This document shows positions 1 to 6,567 of a stretch of DNA of 7,535 bases, one piece after another. A model generated the notes under the pieces. That model was not told the DNA's origin and made no database searches. It saw only the letters and a list, made by a program, of their open reading frames with translations. The DNA lies in NCBI GenBank assembly GCA_910588875.1, contig CAJURT010000080.1, positions 1 through 7,535 on the forward strand. Direction: 5' to 3'. The position numbers were made by a program, and so were the translations under genes. This DNA comes from an uncultured Lachnospiraceae bacterium. GTDB lineage: Bacteria > Bacillota > Clostridia > Lachnospirales > Lachnospiraceae. Position 1 is the first letter of the stretch. Each line of letters opens with the position of its first letter.

Positions 1-1951
1 CATAATTTTCCTGTTTCATATATAAAATTTTTCTATAAATATCATTAACTTTATAGACTGGCGCCGGTACCGGGCCGATCACCTCCAGGCAGGCGCCAAA
101 ATGGCGCACCACGGAGTCCCGGATCAAATCCATCATATGCCCTGTAAGCAGTTCATCCTTCCCTGATACCTGCATCTGCAGCATATGGCAGGCCGGGGGA
201 TAGTGCATCAGCTGCCGGTACCCCATCTCCTGCCGGTAAAAGGCCTCATAGTCCTGGGAAGCGGCGGACTCAATCCCGTAATGTTCCGGCAAGTAGGTCT
301 GGATCACCGCAATCCCGGCGCGGCGCCCCCTTCCCGCCCGCCCCGCTGCCTGTACCAAAAGCTGGAACGTCCGTTCCGTGCAACGGAAATCCGGTGCATA
401 CAAGGACACGTCTGCCGCCAGGATCCCCACCAATGTCACCCCCGGGAAATCATGCCCCTTGACAATCATCTGGGTACCGATCAGGATATCGGCCTTCCCC
501 CGGGCAAAGGATGCCAGGATCGCCTCGTGGCCGCCTTTTTTGGAGGTGGTATCCAGATCCATCCGCAGGATACGGGCCTGGGGAAACATCTGGGCCGCCA
601 TCTCCTCCACCTTCTGGGTGCCAACCCCAAAGCCTGCCAGGTATTCCGACCCACAGACAGGACATGCCTTTGGCAGGGGGATCTTATACCCGCAATAATG
701 GCAGGTCAGCTGCCGGTTATTGTGGAGGGTCAGGGACACATCGCAGTGGGGGCACTTGACTGCCCTGCCGCAGCTGCGGCAGGACACAAAACTGGAATAT
801 CCCCGCCGGTTCATAAACAGCATGACCTGCTCTTTTTTTGCCAGCCGGTCTTCAATCAACTCCGTCAGCCTCCTGCTGAATATGGATTTGTTCCCTGCCT
901 CCAGTTCCCTGCGCAGATCCACCACCTCCGTGGCCGCCAGGGCACTGCCCTGGCTGGCCCTCTTCCTCAAAGGGCACAGTTTATAAATCCCGGCCTCTGC
1001 CTTGGAATATGCCTCCAGGGACGGGGTGGCGGACCCCATCACCAGAAAAGCCCCCGACATCTCTGCCAGATGTTCCGCCACCTCCCTGGCATGGTACCGG
1101 GGCGCCCCTTCACTTCGGTAGGCGCCCTCATGCTCCTCATCCATAACCACCAGCCCCAGATGGGCAAAAGGGGTAAACAGGGCCGACCGCGCCCCGATCA
1201 TAATCTTCGTCTCCCCCTTTCTTGCCTTCTCAAACTGGTCATAGCGTTCCCCTGCGGACAGCCGGGAATGCATGACGCTGATCTTTTCCCCAAAACGGCC
1301 AAAAAAGCGCATCACCGTCTGATAGGTCAGGGCAATCTCCGGAATCAGCACGATCACTTCCTGCCCCCGTTCCAGCACATGGCGGATCATCTCCATATAT
1401 ACCTCTGTCTTGCCGCTTCCCGTGATCCCATGGATCAGATAAGGCCTCCGCCTGCCCTCGTCATAATCCCGGCAGAACGCTTCCACGGCCTCCCGCTGCT
1501 CCTGGTTTAGGCAAACCTTCCCTTCCCCGTCTGCCGGGCCGGCCGTTTCCCGGCAGGAAAGCTGCTGCCCTTCCACCAGGCTCTCCACCACCCGGCCATT
1601 CCTCGCCCGCACCCTTTTTTTTACCGGAAGCACGGTCTTTAGCGCCTGGTTCATCGTCGAACCGTACCGTTCCTTCATCCACCAGGCCAGTTCCACCAGC
1701 CGTGAATCTGCCGTCACGCCGCCTTCCACCAGCCCTGAAATTTCCTTGATCCTCGCCTCATCAAAATCTGCCCTCTGGGTGATCCCCACCACATATCCCT
1801 TACGTGTCCGGTTCGCCGCACCAAAAGGAACGCAGACCTGGCTCCCGATCCGGACATCCCGAAGCATCTGCTCCGGAATCCGGTATTGGAAAACCCGGTC
1901 CACGTTTTCATGGGAAATGTCTATGATGATATTGGCATATTGTACCGCCAT
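1..1951 (-). CDS. priA: Primosomal protein N' / PriA replication-restart helicase (3' end outside window)
   Basis: PriA is the superfamily 2 helicase that recognises stalled or collapsed replication forks and starts reloading of the replicative helicase. Reading the minus strand gives 650 uninterrupted codons from the ATG at 1951 to the left edge with no stop; family members are roughly 730-800 residues, so a short C-terminal piece is missing. The N-terminal 3'-DNA-binding domain occupies about residues 1-105. Walker A GITGSGKT is at 175-182, DEEH at 271-274, GSATPS at 306-311, GTQMIVKGHDFPG at 492-504 and QAAGRAGRG at 534-542. All eight zinc-binding cysteines are present as four CxxC pairs (391/394, 400/403, 417/420, 430/433) inserted between the helicase lobes, a hallmark of PriA. 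It follows murF by 33 bases. The last visible codons (about 633-650) are strikingly AT-rich compared with the rest of the gene. Confidence 0.97.
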   Translation of the reverse strand, partial: MAVQYANIIIDISHENVDRVFQYRIPEQMLRDVRIGSQVCVPFGAANRTRKGYVVGITQRADFDEARIKEISGLVEGGVTADSRLVELAWWMKERYGSTMNQALKTVLPVKKRVRARNGRVVESLVEGQQLSCRETAGPADGEGKVCLNQEQREAVEAFCRDYDEGRRRPYLIHGITGSGKTEVYMEMIRHVLERGQEVIVLIPEIALTYQTVMRFFGRFGEKISVMHSRLSAGERYDQFEKARKGETKIMIGARSALFTPFAHLGLVVMDEEHEGAYRSEGAPRYHAREVAEHLAEMSGAFLVMGSATPSLEAYSKAEAGIYKLCPLRKRASQGSALAATEVVDLRRELEAGNKSIFSRRLTELIEDRLAKKEQVMLFMNRRGYSSFVSCRSCGRAVKCPHCDVSLTLHNNRQLTCHYCGYKIPLPKACPVCGSEYLAGFGVGTQKVEEMAAQMFPQARILRMDLDTTSKKGGHEAILASFARGKADILIGTQMIVKGHDFPGVTLVGILAADVSLYAPDFRCTERTFQLLVQAAGRAGRGRRAGIAVIQTYLPEHYGIESAASQDYEAFYRQEMGYRQLMHYPPACHMLQMQVSGKDELLTGHMMDLIRDSVVRHFGACLEVIGPVPAPVYKVNDIYRKILYMKQENY

Positions 1952-1953
1952 GT

Positions 1954-1961
1954 CCTCTCCT
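1954..1961 (-). promoter_or_regulatory. Ribosome binding site of priA
   Basis: AGGAGAGG on the minus strand lies just before the ATG at 1951. Counted from the leading AGGAG the spacing is 5 bases. It supports 1951 as the start, which also matches where family members begin. Confidence 0.85.
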
Positions 1962-1970
1962 GTCTGTAGC

Positions 1971-1983
1971 CTGCCGCTGGCAG
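1971..1983 (-). other. Small inverted repeat between murF and priA
   Basis: CTGCC-GCT-GGCAG forms a perfect five-base-pair stem with a three-base loop just after the murF stop. There is no T-run after it and the stem is short, so it is not a terminator. It could slightly affect mRNA stability or access to the priA start, but may be chance. Confidence 0.25.
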
Positions 1984-1984
1984 T

Positions 1985-3349
1985 TCACTTCCTGTTTCCC
2001 TTAACCAGGCGTTTCGCCACCTCCCCCAGCCTCATGCTGTTGGAGCCTTTTAAAAGCACACAGTCCCCGGGCTGCAGGGTTTCTGCCAGCTTATCATGCA
2101 AACCGTCCAGGTCCCCGGCTTCAAAATGCTGGCATACCTTCCCTCCCTCAATCACTGAGGACAATTCCCCCAGGGTAAACACCATATCTACCGGATGCCG
2201 CCTTAACCAGTCCCCGATTTCCCGGTGAAAACGCCCGGCCTCCTCCCCCAGTTCCTTCATATCTGCCAGCACCGCCAGACGCCTCCCGCCGGTCTCCATG
2301 GACTCCAAAACCTCCAGGGCCGCCAGCATGGATACCGGGCTGGCATTGTAGGTATCGTCAATAATGGTTACACCGCCGCACGCAAAGGTCTGCTGCCGCC
2401 CCTGAAAGCCGGTATACCCTCCCAGCCTCTCTGCCGCCTTCTCCAGGGGGACCCCGTACAGATCCGCCGCTGCCAGCGCTGCCATGGCATTGTTGATGTG
2501 ATGGCGCCCCATCACCTTCAGGCGCACCGAAACACGTTTTTTGCCGCAAACCCCCGTAAACACCGGACATCCCCCCTCCAGCCGGATCTCTTCTGCCCGG
2601 TAATCACAGTTTTCCCCTGTGCCGTAATAGAGGGTGCGGTACCCTTCCCGTGCCTGGGTCTTGCTTAACATGGGGTCATCTCCGTTGAGCAACAAAATCC
2701 CCCCGGCCTTCAGCCCGTCCTGGATGGACAGCTTTTCCCGGAAGATATTCTCCTGGCTCCCCAGCTGCTCAATATGGGTCACCCCCACATTGGTAATGAT
2801 TGCCAGATCTACCTGGGCGATCCGGGCAATCACAGTCAGTTCCCCCGGCATGCTCATACCCAGTTCCAGGACCCCGATCTCATCCTTCCCGGAAATTTCC
2901 GTCAGGGTAATCGGCAGCCCTACCTGGCTGTTTTTATTGCCCGGGGTCCTGAACACGCGGAATCCGGCGGACAAAGCCTCCGCCACCATCTCCCTGGTGG
3001 TGGTCTTCCCCACGCTCCCGGTAATCCCCACCAAGGGCAGGCTCAGCCGTTTCCGGCAATAGGAGCCCACTGCCTGCAGGGCCTTTTTCGTATCTTCCAC
3101 CCGGATCCAGGGATGCGCATCCTCCATGGTATCATGTTCGGCTGTAAGGGTTGCCGCAGCCCCTGCTGCCAGGGCCTGCCCGATAAACCTGTGGGCATCT
3201 ACCCGTTCCCCTACTAACGGCACAAACAATTCCCCTCCCTTGACTGTCTGGGAATCGGTGCTGATGTGCGCCAGGGGCGTCCTCTCGTCCCCGCACAGCA
3301 GCCTGCCCCCGGTGGCTTCCAAAATCTCTTTTACCCTTATCTGTTCCAT
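1985..3349 (-). CDS. murF: UDP-MurNAc-tripeptide--D-alanyl-D-alanine ligase
   Basis: MurF is the cytoplasmic ligase that adds D-Ala-D-Ala to the UDP-MurNAc-tripeptide made by MurE, completing the pentapeptide precursor of peptidoglycan. The product is 454 residues, typical for the family. The ATP loop GSVGKTTT is at residues 111-118, GNKNSQVGLP at 137-146, ELGMS at 162-166, NVGVTHIEQLGS at 187-198 with the likely carbamylated lysine K206 just after, NNAMAALAA at 286-294, DDTYNASPVSM at 331-341 and KGSNSMRLGEV at 434-444. The Asn-Ala-Ser-Pro and Gly-Ser-Asn/Arg motifs are characteristic of MurF and separate it from MurE. In the N-terminal domain the usual Asp-Thr/Ser-Arg is Asp-Ser-Gln (32-34). 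The ATG at 3349 has an ideal ribosome binding site. The gene lies 12 bases after murE and ends in TGA, 33 bases before priA. Confidence 0.97.
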   Translation of the reverse strand: MEQIRVKEILEATGGRLLCGDERTPLAHISTDSQTVKGGELFVPLVGERVDAHRFIGQALAAGAAATLTAEHDTMEDAHPWIRVEDTKKALQAVGSYCRKRLSLPLVGITGSVGKTTTREMVAEALSAGFRVFRTPGNKNSQVGLPITLTEISGKDEIGVLELGMSMPGELTVIARIAQVDLAIITNVGVTHIEQLGSQENIFREKLSIQDGLKAGGILLLNGDDPMLSKTQAREGYRTLYYGTGENCDYRAEEIRLEGGCPVFTGVCGKKRVSVRLKVMGRHHINNAMAALAAADLYGVPLEKAAERLGGYTGFQGRQQTFACGGVTIIDDTYNASPVSMLAALEVLESMETGGRRLAVLADMKELGEEAGRFHREIGDWLRRHPVDMVFTLGELSSVIEGGKVCQHFEAGDLDGLHDKLAETLQPGDCVLLKGSNSMRLGEVAKRLVKGNRK

Positions 3350-3357
3350 GCCTTCTG

Positions 3358-3363
3358 CCTCCT
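3358..3363 (-). promoter_or_regulatory. Ribosome binding site of murF, overlapping the murE stop
   Basis: AGGAGG on the minus strand shares bases with the TAG stop of murE and ends 8 bases before the murF ATG at 3349. Ribosomes finishing murE would uncover or sit on this site, which favours coupled translation and similar output of the two ligases. The coupling is inferred from the arrangement. Confidence 0.9.
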
Positions 3364-4822
3364 ACAGGCCAGCCACCACTTCCTGCACCACAGCACGGTC
3401 CAGGAATGGATAGCGCACCCCTTCGATCTCCTGATAATCCTCATGGCCTTTGCCAATGATTGCAATCATATCCCCTTTTTCTGCATGGGTTATGCTATAG
3501 GCAATGGCCTCCCGCCGGTCAGGGATCTCAATAAACCTGCCCCCGGTCTTTTCGATGCTTCCCCGGATATCCGCCATGATATCCTCCACCCGTTCAAACC
3601 GGGAATTGTCTGCCGTAATAATCGAAAAATCAGCCATCCGCCCGGCGATCTCCCCCATGGAATAGCGCCGGTCCTTCGAGCGGTTCCCTCCGCACCCGAA
3701 CACGCACACAAGGCGTTTCGGCCTATATTCCCGCAGAGCCGCCAGCAGGCTTTCCATGCTGACCGCATTATGGGCATAGTCCACAACCACGCTGCATCTC
3801 TCGGAGGCATAGACAATCTCCATCCGCCCGTCCAGCTTTAAATGCTCCAGGGCATGGCACAGTTCCTCCTTTTCCACCCCGGCCTTCAGGCATACTGCTG
3901 CAGCAGCCAGCCCGTTGCTGGCATTGAATTTCCCGGGAATATTCACCCGCACCGGTATCTCCCCTTCCCCTTCCCTGTGGATCCCAAATTCCAGACCGAT
4001 AAAACCTGGTTCGGAGACGTAATGGATCTTTCGTGCATGGTACTTTGCCCTATGTTCTATCCCAAAACCCTCCCACCGGCAGGGGATCCCCTCTACAATC
4101 TCTTCCAAATGTACGTCATCTACATTGACCAGGGCAAAACGGCTCTGTTGGAAAATCTGCTTTTTGTAATACATATACTCCGCAAAGTCCGCATGCTCAT
4201 CCGTACCGATATGGTCCGGGGAAATATTGGTAAACAAGGCATAATCAAAGGTAATCCCTGCCACCCGGTACATCTTGAGCGCCTGGGAGGATACCTCCAT
4301 CACGCAGCACACGCAACCTGCCTCCTTCATCCGGGCAAAATACCGGTGCAGTTCATAGGATTCCGGTGTCGTATTCCTGGTGGGGTAATGTTCTTGCCCA
4401 AAGCTTACCCCGTTTGTCCCAATGATCCCTGTCCGCCTTCCCGATGCCTCCAAAATGGCACGCACCATGTGGGCAGTGGTGGTCTTTCCCTTGGTGCCCG
4501 TGATCCCGATCATCAAAAGGCTTTCCGACGGATGCCCGAAACGGGCGGCTGACAAAAGGGCCAGCGCCTTCCGCCCGTTCTCCACCAAAAGCACAGTCAC
4601 CTCCGGCGGGACTATAACCGGCTTTTCCGCCACCAGAATCCGGCAGCCGCTCTCTAACACCTGGGGGATGAAGGAATGGGAATCCACCCGTGTCCCCTCC
4701 ATGCAGACAAACACGGCGCCCGGCGCTGCCTTCCTGGAATCGAACACCACCTCCGTTGCCTCTGCCTCAAGGCTTCCCTGCATCAGCTTATATTCAAGGC
4801 CGTCCAGCCAATCCTTTAACAT
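3362..4822 (-). CDS. murE: UDP-MurNAc-tripeptide synthetase, MurE type
   Basis: MurE is a cytoplasmic ATP-dependent ligase that adds the third amino acid (usually meso-diaminopimelate or L-lysine) to UDP-MurNAc-L-Ala-D-Glu. The product is 486 residues, normal for the family. The three Mur domains are visible: an N-terminal UDP-binding domain with DSRK at 28-31, a central ATPase domain with GTKGKTTT at 109-116, TTPES at 151-155 and the likely carbamylated lysine K220, and a C-terminal domain beginning near LDGRME (330-335), with DYAHN at 348-352. The residues that choose the added amino acid read DNSR at 405-408 and GKGHE at 457-461. Enzymes using diaminopimelate usually have DNPR plus GKGHE; here Arg and Glu are kept but Pro is Ser, so diaminopimelate is favoured but not certain. 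The segment from DHIGTDEH (203-210) to K220 is two residues longer than in E. coli MurE. It is followed by murF, whose ribosome binding site overlaps its TAG stop. Confidence 0.94.
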   Translation of the reverse strand: MLKDWLDGLEYKLMQGSLEAEATEVVFDSRKAAPGAVFVCMEGTRVDSHSFIPQVLESGCRILVAEKPVIVPPEVTVLLVENGRKALALLSAARFGHPSESLLMIGITGTKGKTTTAHMVRAILEASGRRTGIIGTNGVSFGQEHYPTRNTTPESYELHRYFARMKEAGCVCCVMEVSSQALKMYRVAGITFDYALFTNISPDHIGTDEHADFAEYMYYKKQIFQQSRFALVNVDDVHLEEIVEGIPCRWEGFGIEHRAKYHARKIHYVSEPGFIGLEFGIHREGEGEIPVRVNIPGKFNASNGLAAAAVCLKAGVEKEELCHALEHLKLDGRMEIVYASERCSVVVDYAHNAVSMESLLAALREYRPKRLVCVFGCGGNRSKDRRYSMGEIAGRMADFSIITADNSRFERVEDIMADIRGSIEKTGGRFIEIPDRREAIAYSITHAEKGDMIAIIGKGHEDYQEIEGVRYPFLDRAVVQEVVAGL

Positions 4823-4827
4823 AGCAT

Positions 4828-4833
4828 CCTCCT
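4828..4833 (-). promoter_or_regulatory. Ribosome binding site of murE
   Basis: AGGAGG on the minus strand lies 5 bases before the ATG at 4822, a slightly short but workable spacing. It decides the start at 4822 rather than the upstream in-frame Met at 4876, which would overlap the end of fhs. A second, out-of-frame ATG (4827-4825) abuts the AGGAGG directly and is too close to be used. Confidence 0.85.
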
Positions 4834-4847
4834 GCTTTGCTTTTCTT

Positions 4848-6518
4848 TTAAAACAACCCCGTGATCTTGCCCTCATCGTTCACGTCAATGCCGTCCGCCG
4901 CAGGCTTTTTCGGAAGGCCTGGCATAGTCATGATCGCCCCGGTCAGCACCACTACGAACCCGGCCCCTGCCGACACATACACATCCCTCACATTGATGGT
5001 AAACCCTGACGGCCTGCCCAACTTGTTTTGATCGTCTGACAGGGAATATTGGGTTTTGGCCATACACACAGGCAGGTTCCCAAATCCCATCTCCTCGATA
5101 CGGGCCATGGCCTTTGCGGCTGCCGGCGCATAGCTGACGCCGTCCGCGCCGTAAATCTCCGTTGCAACGGTGTGGACTTTATCCTTCAGGCTCATATCCT
5201 CCGGGTAAATGGGATGGTAATGGCTCTCCCTGTTCTCCAGGGTTTCCAGCACCTTCCTGGCCAGGGCTTCACCGCCCTCGCCTCCCTTTTCCCACACCCT
5301 GGACAAGGCAAACTCACAGCCACGTTCCTCACAGAACCGCCGGATCCTGTCATACTCCGCCTCGGTGTCGCTCACAAAGGAGTTCAGCGTCACCACCACC
5401 GGCACCCCATATTTCTGGATATTCTCAATATGCTTTTCCAGGTTAACGATTCCCCGGTCCAATGCCTCTAAGTTTTCGCTTCCCAGTTCTGCCTTGGGCA
5501 CACCCCCGTTATACTTGAGGGCACGCACTGTCGCCACAAGCACCACCGCATCCGGCTTCAAACCGGCCATCCGGCATTTGATGTCAAGGAACTTCTCCGC
5601 CCCCAGGTCTGCGCCGAAGCCTGCCTCTGTCACCACAATGTCTGCCAGTTTCAGGGCTGTCTTTGTGGCGCGGACACTATTGCAGCCATGGGCAATGTTG
5701 GCAAAGGGCCCCCCATGGACCAGCGCCCCGGTATGCTCCAGGGTCTGGATCAGGTTCGGCTTGATGGCGTCCTTCAAAAGGGCTGCCATAGCACCCACTG
5801 CATTCAGCTGTGCCGCCGTCACCGGCTCCCCTGCATAATTATATGCAACGATAATCCGTCCCAACCGTTCTTTCAGATCCTTCATATCATCGGCCAGGCA
5901 CAAAATTGCCATAATCTCAGATGCTACCGTGATCACAAAGTGGTCCTCCCGCACCACGCCGTCTGCCTTGGCCCCCAGCCCGACCACAATATTGCGCAGA
6001 GCCCGGTCATTCATATCCAAACACCGTTTCCACAGCACCTGGCGGGTGTCAATCTGCAGGGCATTCCCCTGCTGGATATGATTGTCCAGCAAAGCTGCCA
6101 ACAGGTTGTTGGCGGATGTGATCGCATGAAAATCACCGGTAAAATGCAGGTTTAAATCCTCCATCGGCACCACCTGGGCATATCCGCCGCCGGCTGCCCC
6201 TCCCTTGATGCCAAAACAAGGACCCAGCGACGGCTCCCGCAGCGCCAGCATCGCCTTTTCCCCCAGGCGGCTAAGGGCATCCGCCAGCCCAATGCTGGTA
6301 GTCGTCTTCCCTTCTCCTGCAGGCGTGGGGTTAATGGCAGTCACCAATACCAGCTTCCCGTCCGGGCCGTCCTTCACCTTCTCCCATAACTCGTCGGTAA
6401 GCTTGGCCTTATACTTCCCGTACAGTTCCAGATCCTCTTCTCCGACGGCATATGCCGCCGCAACCTGCTGTATCGGCTTCATCCTGGCTTCCTGTGCAAT
6501 CTGAATGTCTGTCTTCAT
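4848..6518 (-). CDS. fhs: Formate--tetrahydrofolate ligase
   Basis: This cytoplasmic enzyme joins formate to tetrahydrofolate using ATP and gives 10-formyl-THF, the one-carbon donor for purine synthesis and formyl-Met. In acetogens it is also a step of the methyl branch of the Wood-Ljungdahl pathway. The product is 556 residues, the usual length for the bacterial enzyme. The phosphate-binding loop TPAGEGKTTT is at residues 65-74. The family signature around GIKGGAAGGGYAQVVPMEDL is at 103-122, followed by HFTGDFHAITSANNLL at 125-140. The second signature, VATVRALKYNGG, is at 328-339, and the conserved end MTMPGLPKKPAA is at 530-541. The ATG at 6518 is chosen because of the ribosome binding site and because the family begins near here. 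It sits between ftsK and murE, 25 bases ahead of the latter. Nothing else of one-carbon metabolism is in the window, so acetogenesis cannot be inferred. All signature residues appear intact. Confidence 0.98.
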   Translation of the reverse strand: MKTDIQIAQEARMKPIQQVAAAYAVGEEDLELYGKYKAKLTDELWEKVKDGPDGKLVLVTAINPTPAGEGKTTTSIGLADALSRLGEKAMLALREPSLGPCFGIKGGAAGGGYAQVVPMEDLNLHFTGDFHAITSANNLLAALLDNHIQQGNALQIDTRQVLWKRCLDMNDRALRNIVVGLGAKADGVVREDHFVITVASEIMAILCLADDMKDLKERLGRIIVAYNYAGEPVTAAQLNAVGAMAALLKDAIKPNLIQTLEHTGALVHGGPFANIAHGCNSVRATKTALKLADIVVTEAGFGADLGAEKFLDIKCRMAGLKPDAVVLVATVRALKYNGGVPKAELGSENLEALDRGIVNLEKHIENIQKYGVPVVVTLNSFVSDTEAEYDRIRRFCEERGCEFALSRVWEKGGEGGEALARKVLETLENRESHYHPIYPEDMSLKDKVHTVATEIYGADGVSYAPAAAKAMARIEEMGFGNLPVCMAKTQYSLSDDQNKLGRPSGFTINVRDVYVSAGAGFVVVLTGAIMTMPGLPKKPAADGIDVNDEGKITGLF

Positions 6519-6526
6519 CTCTTGCT

Positions 6527-6533
6527 CCCTCCT
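6527..6533 (-). promoter_or_regulatory. Ribosome binding site of fhs
   Basis: AGGAGGG on the minus strand ends 8 bases before the ATG at 6518. It fixes the fhs start at 6518 and rules out the long in-frame extension up to 6839, which would overlap the end of ftsK and has no similarity to the family. Confidence 0.9.
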
Positions 6534-6560
6534 GATTTTATAAATTGATAAGCGTTTCTG

Positions 6561-6567
6561 CCTCCTT
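6561..6567 (-). other. Orphan Shine-Dalgarno-like AAGGAGG directly after the ftsK stop
   Basis: The minus strand reads AAGGAGG immediately after the TAG stop of ftsK. It is a perfect ribosome binding core, but no ATG, GTG or TTG follows at a usable distance; the next 30 bases are AT-rich and lead to the separate ribosome binding site of fhs. It may be the relic of a lost start or a chance sequence. No function is claimed. Confidence 0.4.

Noticed and set aside
185..1510. Long open frame of 441 codons on the plus strand
   Set aside because: It is fully antisense to priA, whose helicase motifs and eight zinc cysteines are intact. The antisense frame has no recognisable motif, is rich in Pro, His and Gln, and stays open because the GC-rich codons of priA rarely create antisense stops.
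4816..4827. Three-codon open frame (ATG CTA TGT TAA) overlapping the murE start
   Set aside because: The ATG directly abuts AGGAGG with no spacing, so initiation there is unlikely; it is probably chance.
4823..4876. In-frame extension of murE to a Met at 4876
   Set aside because: The extension overlaps the end of fhs, is basic and unlike MurE N-termini, and AGGAGG sits inside it just before the ATG at 4822.
2225..5009. Several plus-strand open frames of 95-236 codons opposite murF, murE and the end of fhs
   Set aside because: All overlap well-supported minus-strand genes, overlap each other in different frames, and show no family features or ribosome binding sites worth noting.
6537..6542. 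TATAAA as a possible -10 box for an fhs promoter
   Set aside because: No TTGACA-like box is found 16-18 bases upstream, and a transcript starting about 6 bases downstream would cut into the fhs ribosome binding site.
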